A DNA stretch of 64,000 nt from Streptomyces brasiliensis (lineage in GTDB: Bacteria > Actinomycetota > Actinomycetes > Streptomycetales > Streptomycetaceae), in assembly GCF_014647875.1 (NCBI RefSeq), contig NZ_BMQA01000023.1, positions 1 through 64,000 on the forward strand, read 5' to 3'. Positions 55,838-63,356 of this stretch are shown here, piece after piece. Position 1 is the first letter of the stretch. Each line of letters starts with the position of its first letter. The translations under genes and the position numbers were made by a program. The notes under the pieces were generated by a model. That model searched no databases. It worked only from the letters and a program-made list of their open reading frames with translations, and had not been told where the DNA came from.

Positions 55838-57073
55838 GTGACGCGTCGTCATGGACGGTTCGCGGGCAGATCGGCACTGACGGTACTCACGGCGCTCGGC
55901 ATGCTGGCCGGTGCGGCCCTGGTGGGGGCGGCACCGGCCGGCGCCGTCCAGGCCGGCACCGCCGTCGCACCGGGCGTCCGCTACGAGGAGTTCGACGTCC
56001 AGGGGGCCAAGGGCCTCACCCACGTCCATCTGCTGCGCGTCGATCTGAGCGATCCGCACGTCCGCCTCGACCTGCTGTACCCGGGGACCGTGGCGGCACG
56101 CGCCCCCGTCTCCCGGCTTGCCGACTCGGCCGGCGCGGTCGCGGGCGTCAACGGCGACTTCTTCGACATCGACGAGACCCAGCACCCGGGCGTCGAGGCG
56201 ACCGGCGCGACGGTCGGTCCGGCGATCGCGCACGGCGTCGCGCTCAAGTACGCGGTGCCGAAGGGGCAGCGGTTCGGACCCGGGCTGCCGCCCGGCACGG
56301 ACACGCGGGAGGTCTTCGGCGTGGGCGCCGACCGGCGGGCCCGCCTGGATCACCTGGCCCTGCTCGGTTCGGTCCGCACCCCCGGGGGGCCCCTGACGCT
56401 GGGCGGGCTCAACCAGTACGCGCTGCCGGAGAATTCGGTCGGCGCGTTCACCTCGCAGTGGGGTTCGGTCTCGCGGGTGCGCGCGACCTGCGGCACCGAC
56501 ACGAACCGCGCGGCCCCGTGCAGCACGGACACCTACGAGGTGACGGTCCGCGCCGGCCGCGTCGTCTCGGCCTCCGACACCCCCGGCGGCGGTGCCATCG
56601 CCCCCGGCACCACGGTCCTGGTCGGCCGCGAGGCGGGCGCGCAGCAACTGCGGAAGCTGTCCAAGGGCGAACCGGTGACGGTACGGCACCGGCTGGTGGC
56701 GTCCGCCTCGAAGACCGCGTACCGCTTCGCCCTCGGCGGCTGCCCGGTGCTGCGCGGTGGACAGCCGCTCGCCGGTCTCGACGGCAAGACCGCGGCGGTA
56801 CGCACCGCCGTGGGCATCGCGGACGGCGGACGGCGCCTGCTGCTGCTCGCCGTGGACGGCGGCCCCGCCTACCGCACCGGTCTGACGATCGCCGAAGTAG
56901 CCGACGAGATGCGGGCGTTGGGGTCTCAGGACGCGTTCAGCCTGGACGGCGGCGGTTCCACGACGCTGGTCGCCCGGCAGCCGGGAGCGAACACGGTGAG
57001 CGTGCGCAACCACCCGAGCGGCGGCGCCGAGCGCCCCGTGCCCAACGGCATCGGCGTCTTCTCGACGCCCTGA
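55838..57073 (+). CDS. Secreted phosphodiester glycosidase (NAGPA-like)
   Basis: A 411-residue exported protein. Residues 1-37 form a Sec signal (arginines, then LTVLTALGMLAGAALVGAAPAGA). The phosphodiester glycosidase domain shows AGVNGDFFDID, TAVGIADGGRRLLLLAVDGG and the conserved end DAFSLDGGGSTTLVARQ with NGIGVFSTP. Relatives remove GlcNAc from phosphodiester linkages, so a role on phosphorylated cell-wall or capsular sugars is likely. It starts with GTG after GGGGAGA. It is convergent with the small membrane protein two bases away. Confidence 0.9.
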   Translation: MTRRHGRFAGRSALTVLTALGMLAGAALVGAAPAGAVQAGTAVAPGVRYEEFDVQGAKGLTHVHLLRVDLSDPHVRLDLLYPGTVAARAPVSRLADSAGAVAGVNGDFFDIDETQHPGVEATGATVGPAIAHGVALKYAVPKGQRFGPGLPPGTDTREVFGVGADRRARLDHLALLGSVRTPGGPLTLGGLNQYALPENSVGAFTSQWGSVSRVRATCGTDTNRAAPCSTDTYEVTVRAGRVVSASDTPGGGAIAPGTTVLVGREAGAQQLRKLSKGEPVTVRHRLVASASKTAYRFALGGCPVLRGGQPLAGLDGKTAAVRTAVGIADGGRRLLLLAVDGGPAYRTGLTIAEVADEMRALGSQDAFSLDGGGSTTLVARQPGANTVSVRNHPSGGAERPVPNGIGVFSTP

Positions 57074-57082
57074 ACTCAGGGC
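57067..57082. terminator. Short hairpin spanning both convergent stop codons
   Basis: GCCCTGA-AC-TCAGGGC: perfect 7-bp arms in which each arm contains one gene's TGA stop. It is probably too short to terminate strongly, and may act in both directions. Confidence 0.45.
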
Positions 57083-57270
57083 CGCAGCTTGCTCACGAGG
57101 TCCGCGGTCGCGGTCAGCCCGCTCTGGATGGTCGGCCCCATGGTCGTGCCGGCCAGATAGAACCCGAGCAGCATGCAGATCAAGGCGTGGGAGATCTTCA
57201 GCGCGCCGTTGCGCATGAAGATCACGGCAATGATCAGGAGCAGCAGCACCACTGAGATGGACACGGCCAT
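57076..57270 (-). CDS. Small two-helix membrane protein
   Basis: A 64-residue protein with GGAGG well placed before ATG 57270. Helix 1 is VSISVVLLLLIIAVIFM (residues 3-19) and helix 2 is HALICMLLGFYLAGTTMG (about 28-45), followed by PTIQSGLTATADLVSKLRP. The strong ribosome site and consistent composition mark it as real. I do not recognise a named family, though similar small proteins are common in Streptomyces. It lies between two secreted phosphodiester-hydrolase genes. Confidence 0.78.
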   Translation of the reverse strand: MAVSISVVLLLLIIAVIFMRNGALKISHALICMLLGFYLAGTTMGPTIQSGLTATADLVSKLRP

Positions 57271-57383
57271 CACGAACCTCCTCCGCCACGCCCATTTCGC
57301 GGCGTTCGGCCGCAAGTGTGGCGTAGCGGAGGAGTCGTCCGGGCGGCTGACACGTCCCCCGATCGAGTGGTGTCCGCTGTTGA

Positions 57384-58244
57384 CTACGCCGAGGCGTGGG
57401 CGTCCAGGAAGGCCTCCAGGCCCGCGAGGTCGTCGGTGTTGAAGTAGTCGACGCCGGCGGCGAGGAGTTCGGTCCACAGTGCGTCCCGCGCCGGGCCCGC
57501 CGCGTCCGGGGTGGCCCAGAAACGAACCTGCTGCCCGTTCTCGTGCGCGGCCCGGATGATGGTCCGCAGCTTCTGCCGCTCGGCGTCCGGGAAGGCGCCT
57601 GTGCCCTGCCAGGTGAAGTTGAGCGTCCAGTTGTCGCTGATCAGCGGCACGAAGGACACGGGCGCCGAGGTGCCGAGGTCGCTGAGCCGGCCGTCGTAGA
57701 AGGCCCGGCGGACGGTCTGCGCCTCCATGGGGACACGGGCTGCCCGGTCGCCGGAGATCACCGCCGTGACCGGGCCCGGGTGCACGCGTCCGTGGGCGTA
57801 GGTCGTGAACAGGTGCGGGTAGCGCCTGAGGTGGCGGTCGAGTTCGGTGTACGTCGACGAGCCCTCGGTCTTGATGTCGATGAGGAGCTGCAGAGGTCTG
57901 CGCCAACCCCGGTAGGCCGAACCGTGGTTGGCCCGGACTCGAGCGGCCAGCGGGTCCAGATAGAGGGACTCGAGGGTGCGGGTCGGGTCGAGGTCGGTGG
58001 CGTCGTGGGAGATGAGGAGCTGGTCGCCGACGAGGAAGATGTCGGCCTCGACGCTGCCGAACCGGTGGTCGAGGGCGTCGAACAGCGGGCGCGGATGGTC
58101 GTAGTCGTTGTGCGCGTGGGCGCGCCACAGCGGGCTCGGGCCGTGGTGACCGCCCGCCCACGCCGAGGTGGCGGGCAGCGCGACCGCGCCCGCGAGGGCG
58201 GCGCCGAGGGTGGTGAGGGCTCTGCGACGGGTGGTGAGGGCCAT
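57384..58244 (-). CDS. Secreted PI-PLC/GDPD-like phosphodiesterase
   Basis: A 286-residue exported TIM-barrel phosphodiesterase. The N-terminus is a Tat signal (TTRRRALTTLGAALAGAVALP, then SAWA). The catalytic His-Asn region reads RAHAHNDYDHPRPLFDAL, followed by GSVEADIFLVGDQLLISHD with the metal-binding Glu and Asp and the second His, and LLIDIKTEG. It would hydrolyse glycerophospho- or inositol-phospho-diesters outside the cell. Start ATG 58244 follows AGGGAGG. Released glycerol could feed the distant glpK, but no link is shown. Confidence 0.88.
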   Translation of the reverse strand: MALTTRRRALTTLGAALAGAVALPATSAWAGGHHGPSPLWRAHAHNDYDHPRPLFDALDHRFGSVEADIFLVGDQLLISHDATDLDPTRTLESLYLDPLAARVRANHGSAYRGWRRPLQLLIDIKTEGSSTYTELDRHLRRYPHLFTTYAHGRVHPGPVTAVISGDRAARVPMEAQTVRRAFYDGRLSDLGTSAPVSFVPLISDNWTLNFTWQGTGAFPDAERQKLRTIIRAAHENGQQVRFWATPDAAGPARDALWTELLAAGVDYFNTDDLAGLEAFLDAHASA

Positions 58245-58371
58245 GCTCTGCCTCCCTTGTAGGGCCTATGGGACCGAAGGGAGTATGCGTGCGATCCGGG
58301 CCCAAGATGCCCGTTCGTGCGGGGAGTCGGCCGGACCGCCGTCGTGCGTTCACTTCACGGCGGCAGCGCGC

Positions 58372-58405
58372 GGAGAAGCCCGCCCCAGGTGGGACGGGCT
58401 TCTCC
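58372..58405. terminator. Terminator of the acyl-CoA dehydrogenase operon
   Basis: GGAGAAGCCCG (58372-58382) pairs perfectly with CGGGCTTCTCC (58395-58405), and the loop contains a further CCCA/TGGG pairing. It is 20 bases beyond the stop at 58426 on the minus strand. Confidence 0.7.
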
Positions 58406-58425
58406 CGGCGTCGTTCAGATGTACG

Positions 58426-59508
58426 TCAGGGGGCCTGGAGGTCCACCAGTTCGGCCAGGTTCTCGCGGTGGGCTCCCGCTGTGCCGTAGGCGATCGAGTC
58501 GGCTTTGGCCCGCTTGAGGTACAGATGGATCGGGTGCTCCCAGGTCATCCCGATCCCGGCGTGCAGTTGCAGCGCCTCCTCGGCGGCGTGCACGGCGACG
58601 GGCCCGGCATAGGCCTGCGCGACGGCCACCGTCACGGCGGTGTCCGTACCCGTGGCGAGCGCGTCGGCGGCGGCACGGGCGGCGGCCCGGAGGTTCACGA
58701 CCTCCAGCCACAGCTGGGCGAGCCGGTGCTTGAGTGCCTGGAAGCCGCCGACGGGACGGTTGAACTGCTTGCGCTCCTTGAGGTACCGCACCGTCTCCGT
58801 CAACGCCCACTCGGCGAGCCCGAGTTGCTCGGAGGCAAGCAGCCCGGCCCCGGCGCGCAGGCCACGGCGCACGGCGGGTGCGGCTTCGCCGAGGCGAGTG
58901 CCCGCGGCTCCGTCGAGGACGACGGTGGCGACCGGCCGGGTGAGGTCCAGGGACACCTGCGGGACGACGGTCGCCGCGGAGGCGTCGACCGCGTACAGTC
59001 CGCCGTCGTCCGCGGGCACGAGCAGCACGTCGGCCACGGCCGCGTCCGCGATCCCCGTCACCTCGCCGTGCAGCGTGCCGCCTTCCAGGCGGACCCTCTT
59101 GAAGGCGGCGCCGGGAGCGGTGTGCAGGCCGACCGCGAGCGCGCCGATCGCCGTCGCCTCCGCCAACCGGCTCAGCAGGTCGTCCGCTCCGCAGGCCAGC
59201 ACCGCCTCGGTGGCGACCACGGCGCTCGCCAGATACGGCACGGGTGCGACCGCCCGTCCCAACTCCTCCAGGACGACGGCGACTTCGCGGTGCGTGGCGC
59301 CCTGGCCGCCGTGTTCCTCGGGCACCAGCAGACCGGCCAGGCCCATGCCCTCGGTGAGTGCCTTCCACAGCGACACGTCGTGCGGGGCGTCCGACTCGGT
59401 GCGGGCGATCACGGACGCCGGGGCGCAGCGGTCCGTGAGCAGGTCGCGGACGGCGGCGCGGAGCGCCTCTTCCTCCTCCGAGTAGAGAAGATCGGGCTGC
59501 GTCGTCAT
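58426..59508 (-). CDS. Acyl-CoA dehydrogenase subunit without clear catalytic Glu
   Basis: A 360-residue acyl-CoA dehydrogenase-fold protein of the short type. KERKQFNRPVGGFQALKHRLA is conserved, but the usual FAD-contact GAGSD segment is absent, and the segment that carries the catalytic Glu in its neighbour reads AYGTAGAHRENLAEL. It is directly coupled (ATGA) to the acyl-CoA dehydrogenase at 59505, which has the full set. This matches the alpha2-beta2 heteromeric dehydrogenases known from actinobacterial sterol side-chain and ring degradation, where one subunit lacks the base. Last gene of a three-gene operon. Confidence 0.82.
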   Translation of the reverse strand: MTTQPDLLYSEEEEALRAAVRDLLTDRCAPASVIARTESDAPHDVSLWKALTEGMGLAGLLVPEEHGGQGATHREVAVVLEELGRAVAPVPYLASAVVATEAVLACGADDLLSRLAEATAIGALAVGLHTAPGAAFKRVRLEGGTLHGEVTGIADAAVADVLLVPADDGGLYAVDASAATVVPQVSLDLTRPVATVVLDGAAGTRLGEAAPAVRRGLRAGAGLLASEQLGLAEWALTETVRYLKERKQFNRPVGGFQALKHRLAQLWLEVVNLRAAARAAADALATGTDTAVTVAVAQAYAGPVAVHAAEEALQLHAGIGMTWEHPIHLYLKRAKADSIAYGTAGAHRENLAELVDLQAP

Positions 59509-60686
59509 CGGGCCAGGTCCTTCCATGCGACGTCCTTGTCGGTGCGCGGCTCGGCCGGCAGGCCCAGGACGCGTTCCGCGACGATGTTCAGCAGGACCTC
59601 GCTGGTCCCGCCCTCGATGCTGTTGCCCTTGGCGCGCAGATAGCGGTAACCGGCGTCGCGGCCGGTGAAGTCGACCAGCTCGGGGCGGCGCATGGTCCAG
59701 TCGTCGTACAACAAGCCTTCCTTGCCGAGGAGTTCGACCTCCAGTCCGCTGATCTCCTGGTTGAGGCGGGCGAACGCGAGCTTCGTCCCCGAGCCCTCGG
59801 GGCCGGGCTGGCCCGCGACGAGCTGCTGGCGCAGCCGCTCGGCGGTGAGGCGCGAGACCTCGGACTCCACCCACAGTTTCAGCAGGCGCTGGTGCAGGTC
59901 GTGGGTGCGCAGCTCGGGGCGTTCCCGCCAGGTCCTGGCGACCGGGCCGATCATGCCGCCCTCGCGGGGCAGCCGCATCCCGCCGATGGAGACGCGCTCG
60001 TTCATCAGCGTGGTCTGCGCGACCCGCCAGCCGTCGCCCACCTCACCGAGGCGGCGCGCGTCGGGGATGCGGACGTCGGTGAGGAAGACCTCGTTGAACT
60101 CGGCCTCGCCGGTGATCTGGCGCAGCGGCCGCACTTCGACGCCCGGGTCGGTCATGTCGCAGATGAAGTAGGTGATGCCCTGGTGCTTGGGCACGTCCGG
60201 GTCGGTGCGGGCGATGAGGATGGCCCAGCGGGCGAGATGGGCGCTGGAGGTCCACACCTTCTGTCCGTCGACCACCCACGAGTCGCCCTCCCGGACCGCC
60301 CGCGTGCCCAGCGCGGCCAGGTCGGACCCGGCGCCGGGCTCGCTGAACAGCTGGCACCAGACCTCCTCGCCCGTCCACAGCGGCCGCAGGAACCGCTGCT
60401 TCTGCTCCTCGGTGCCGTAGCGCAGGATCGTCGGCGCGGCCATGCCGAGGCCGATGCCGATGCGCCGGGGGTCGTTGTCGGGGGCGCCCGCGGCCTCCAG
60501 CTCGGCGTCCACGACGGCCTGGAGGGTGCGCGGGGCGCCGAGCCCGCCGAGGCCCTCCGGGTAGTGCACCCACGCCAGGCCCGCGTCGAAGCGGGCCCGG
60601 AGGAAGGCCGGCCGGTCGGTGTCGGGGGGCGGGTACGCGGCCAGCAAGTCCGCCGTACGGCGCTTCAGTTCGGCTGCGTCGGTCAT
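59505..60686 (-). CDS. Acyl-CoA dehydrogenase, catalytic subunit
   Basis: A 393-residue acyl-CoA dehydrogenase with LFSEPGAGSDLAALGT, KVWTSSAHLARWAILIARTD, TLMNERVSIGG and IEGGTSEVLLNIVAERVLG; the Glu of the last stretch is the candidate base. It overlaps the genes on both sides by four bases (ATGA), so the three proteins are made together. The pairing with a second, non-catalytic subunit at 58426 suggests a heterotetramer. Substrate unknown; sterol or polyketide-like acyl-CoA is a guess from the subunit type. Confidence 0.9.
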   Translation of the reverse strand: MTDAAELKRRTADLLAAYPPPDTDRPAFLRARFDAGLAWVHYPEGLGGLGAPRTLQAVVDAELEAAGAPDNDPRRIGIGLGMAAPTILRYGTEEQKQRFLRPLWTGEEVWCQLFSEPGAGSDLAALGTRAVREGDSWVVDGQKVWTSSAHLARWAILIARTDPDVPKHQGITYFICDMTDPGVEVRPLRQITGEAEFNEVFLTDVRIPDARRLGEVGDGWRVAQTTLMNERVSIGGMRLPREGGMIGPVARTWRERPELRTHDLHQRLLKLWVESEVSRLTAERLRQQLVAGQPGPEGSGTKLAFARLNQEISGLEVELLGKEGLLYDDWTMRRPELVDFTGRDAGYRYLRAKGNSIEGGTSEVLLNIVAERVLGLPAEPRTDKDVAWKDLAR

Positions 60687-61651
60687 GCGAGGGCCCCGTT
60701 CGGTACGACGGCGACGCGGCCGGTGGTGACGCCGTCGCCGACCCGCTGCACTGCTGCGGCGGCGCCGTCGAGCGGGACCCGCTCGCTCACCAGCGGCTTG
60801 ATCGCGCCCCGGGCGGCCAGGTCGGTGAGCTGCTCGTGGCAGCGCTGGACCAGCTTCGGGTTCTTGGTGTTGTACAGCCCCCAGTGCAGGCCGAGGATCG
60901 AGTAGTTCTTCACCAGGGCGTGATTGAGCCCGGGGCTCGGGATCGTGCCGCCGGCGAAGCCGACGACCACGATCCGGCCCTCGAAGGCGACGGTCTTGGC
61001 GGACTGCGTGTACGCCTCGCCGCCGACCGGGTCGTAGATCACGTCGGCGCCCCGGCCGCCGGTGGCCTCCTTCACCGCGGCAACGACGTCCTCGGCGCGC
61101 CGGTCGATCACCACGTCGCAGCCCAGCTCACGCGCGACGGCGGCCTTGTCGGCGCCGCCCACGACACCGATGACCGTGGCCCCGGCGGCCTTGCCGAGCT
61201 GCACGGCCGCGCTGCCGACCCCGCCGGCGGCGGCGTGCACGAGCAGGGTCTCGCCGGCTTCGAGGTGCGCCCGGCGGTGCAGGCCGAACCAGCCCGTCTG
61301 GTAGCCGATGTGCAGCGCGGCGGCCTCGGCGTCGTCGAGGGAGTCGGGCGCGGGCAGCACGGACGCGGCGTCCGCGACGGCGTACTCGGCGAAACCGCCG
61401 TACGGCAGCGCCGGGTTTGCGATCACTCGGCGCCCGTCCTCGGTCTCGCCGCAGATCTCCAGGCCCGGGGTGAACGGCAGCGGCGGCCGGACCTGGTACT
61501 GGCCCCGGCACATCAGCACGTCCGGGAAGTTGATGTTCGCGGCACGCACCCTCAGCAGCACCTGACCCTCGCCGGGCGTGGGCCGCTCCACCTCCTGGAG
61601 CCGCATCACCTCGCTCGGCTCGCCGTTCTCGTGCACTTGCCATGCCTGCAT
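60683..61651 (-). CDS. NADPH:quinone oxidoreductase-like medium-chain dehydrogenase
   Basis: A 322-residue zinc-free medium-chain reductase: ANINFPDVLMCRGQYQVRPPLPFTPG, the NADPH loop HAAAGGVGSAAVQLGKAAGA, and the C-terminal substrate end. It resembles the quinone oxidoreductases and enoyl reductases that accompany acyl-CoA dehydrogenases. First gene of the operon; ATG 61651 is chosen by homology over upstream in-frame codons. The ACTAAGCGGTCG motif is 46 bases upstream. Confidence 0.9.
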   Translation of the reverse strand: MQAWQVHENGEPSEVMRLQEVERPTPGEGQVLLRVRAANINFPDVLMCRGQYQVRPPLPFTPGLEICGETEDGRRVIANPALPYGGFAEYAVADAASVLPAPDSLDDAEAAALHIGYQTGWFGLHRRAHLEAGETLLVHAAAGGVGSAAVQLGKAAGATVIGVVGGADKAAVARELGCDVVIDRRAEDVVAAVKEATGGRGADVIYDPVGGEAYTQSAKTVAFEGRIVVVGFAGGTIPSPGLNHALVKNYSILGLHWGLYNTKNPKLVQRCHEQLTDLAARGAIKPLVSERVPLDGAAAAVQRVGDGVTTGRVAVVPNGALA

Positions 61652-61696
61652 GCGGTGCCTCCACGGGACTGCTTCGTCTGACCGGGTCGATCGCAC

Positions 61697-61712
61697 ACTA
61701 AGCGGTCGCTTG
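61697..61712. promoter_or_regulatory. Operator-like site C (ACTnAGCGnTCGnT)
   Basis: ACTAAGCGGTCGCTTG, 46 bases before the quinone oxidoreductase start. It shares ACTnAGCGnTCGnT with sites A and B near the TetR gene at 23231, and also contains the near-perfect dyad AAGCG/CGCTT. Confidence 0.55.
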
Positions 61713-61736
61713 CCGATCAGGGAACAGCCGGACGCA

Positions 61737-62309
61737 TCACGAACGGCTCGGCCGCGCCCGTACGTGCATCCGCTCGCCCTGCGGTCCGAACAGGCTCAGG
61801 AACTCCGCCGGCCCCTCCCCCGTCGACCCGAACCAGTGCGGCACCCGGGTGTCGAACTCGGCGGCCTCCCCCGCAGTCAGCACCACGTCGTGCTCGCCGA
61901 GCACGAGCCGGACCTTCCCGGAGAGGACGTACAGCCACTCGTACCCCTCGTGCGTGCGCGGCTCCGGTTCCGACCGCCGCTGCGGCAGGAGCACCTTGAA
62001 CGCCTGGAGGCCGCCGGGCTGGCGGGTCAGCGGCAGATAGGTGCGCCCGTGCCGCACGATCGGCTTGGCCCGCACCCGCGGATCGCCCACCGGCGGCGCG
62101 CCGACCAGTTCGTCCAGGGGCACCTGATGGGCCTGCGCGATCGGCAGCAGCAGCTCCAGGCTGGGTCTGCGCAGTCCGGACTCCAGTCGCGAGAGGGTGC
62201 TGACGGAGATGCCGGTCGCCTCGGACAGCCCCGCCAGGGTCACCTCCCGCTCCTTGCGGATGCGCCGCAGCCGCGGGCCCACCTCCGCGAGAACGTCGTC
62301 TGCACTCAT
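61737..62309 (-). CDS. XRE-cupin regulator
   Basis: A 190-residue regulator. The N-terminal helix-turn-helix (LRRIRKEREVTLAGLSEATGISVSTLSRLESGLRRPS, about residues 15-51) is joined to a C-terminal cupin (HEGYEWLYVLSGKVRLVLGEHDVVLTAGEAAEFDTRVPHWF). Such proteins sense a small ligand or metal in the cupin. ATG 62309 fits the start of the domain. It is divergent from the flavoprotein at 62389 with 79 bases between, its probable target. Confidence 0.9.
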   Translation of the reverse strand: MSADDVLAEVGPRLRRIRKEREVTLAGLSEATGISVSTLSRLESGLRRPSLELLLPIAQAHQVPLDELVGAPPVGDPRVRAKPIVRHGRTYLPLTRQPGGLQAFKVLLPQRRSEPEPRTHEGYEWLYVLSGKVRLVLGEHDVVLTAGEAAEFDTRVPHWFGSTGEGPAEFLSLFGPQGERMHVRARPSRS

Positions 62310-62388
62310 ACCGGTATTGCAGGATCGGCAAAGACGTTTGTCAATCCCGCATCCTCGGAGCGACCGTCTCCCCCCGGAGGTGGTCACC

Positions 62389-63327
62389 ATGACCGAGAAC
62401 ACCGCGACCTACGAAGTGGTCGTCGTCGGAGGCGGGGCGGCCGGGCTGTCCGCCGCGCTGGTGCTGGGCCGGGCCCGGCGACGCACCCTGGTCGTCGACG
62501 CGGGCGAGCCGCGCAACGCGCCCGCCGCGCACATGCAGGGCTATCTGTCGCGGGACGGGATGCCGCCCGCCGAGTTCCTCGCCGCCGGGCGCGAGGAGAT
62601 CGCGCGGTACGGCGTCGAGCTGGTCCGGGACCGGGCGGTGGACGTGGCCCGGGACGGCGGTTTCACGGTCCGCCTCGCCTCGGGAGGGTCCGTGCACTCC
62701 CGGCAGCTGGTCGTGGCGACCGGTCTGAAGGACGAGCTGCCGGCGGTGCCGGGCGTCGCCGAGCGCTTCGGCCGGGATGTGGTGCACTGCCCGTACTGCC
62801 ACGGCTGGGAGGTGCGGGACCGGGCGTTCGGCGTGCTCGCCACGTCACCGATGAGCGTGCACCAGGCGCTGATGGTCACCCAGTGGTCCAAGGACGTGAC
62901 GCTCTTCCTGCACGAGGTCGCGGAGGCCGACCTGGCCGACGACGACCTGCGCAGGCTGGCGGCGGCCGGCGTCCGGGTCGTGCCGAGCGCCGTCGTGGGC
63001 CTGGACGTCGACGGCGACCGGCTGACCGGGGTGCGGCTGGCGGCCGGGAGGGCGTACGAGCGCGAGGTGCTGTTCGTGGCGCCGCGCGCGGTGCCGCAGA
63101 CGGATCTCCTCGCCCGGCTGGGTGCGGAGATGAAGGAGACCCCCTTCGGCACCTATCCGGTGATCGACGAGCGGGGCCTGACGACCGTCCCGGGGCTGTG
63201 GGCGGCGGGCAACGCGAGCGGATTCGCGGAGCAGGTGGTCAACGCGGCCAGCCGGGGCTACCGCGCCGGTGCCGCGATCAACGGCGAGCTGCTCTTCGCG
63301 GACCTCGACGCGGCGATCCGGGTGTAG
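62389..63327 (+). CDS. Thioredoxin reductase-like FAD/NAD(P) oxidoreductase
   Basis: A 312-residue two-domain flavoprotein. The FAD loop is VVGGGAAGLSAALVLGRA (from residue 11), the redox-active pair lies in VHCPYCHGWEVRD, and the C-terminal FAD signature is VPGLWAAGNASGFAEQ. It resembles thioredoxin reductase and the small-molecule dithiol oxidases (GliT/HlmI type) that share the CxxC placement. No thioredoxin gene is adjacent, which favours a small-molecule or low-molecular-weight thiol role. GGAGGTGG precedes the ATG. Likely controlled by the divergent XRE-cupin gene. Confidence 0.9.
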   Translation: MTENTATYEVVVVGGGAAGLSAALVLGRARRRTLVVDAGEPRNAPAAHMQGYLSRDGMPPAEFLAAGREEIARYGVELVRDRAVDVARDGGFTVRLASGGSVHSRQLVVATGLKDELPAVPGVAERFGRDVVHCPYCHGWEVRDRAFGVLATSPMSVHQALMVTQWSKDVTLFLHEVAEADLADDDLRRLAAAGVRVVPSAVVGLDVDGDRLTGVRLAAGRAYEREVLFVAPRAVPQTDLLARLGAEMKETPFGTYPVIDERGLTTVPGLWAAGNASGFAEQVVNAASRGYRAGAAINGELLFADLDAAIRV

Positions 63328-63356
63328 ACCCCGCGACTCCGTTGCACCATGGCTGC

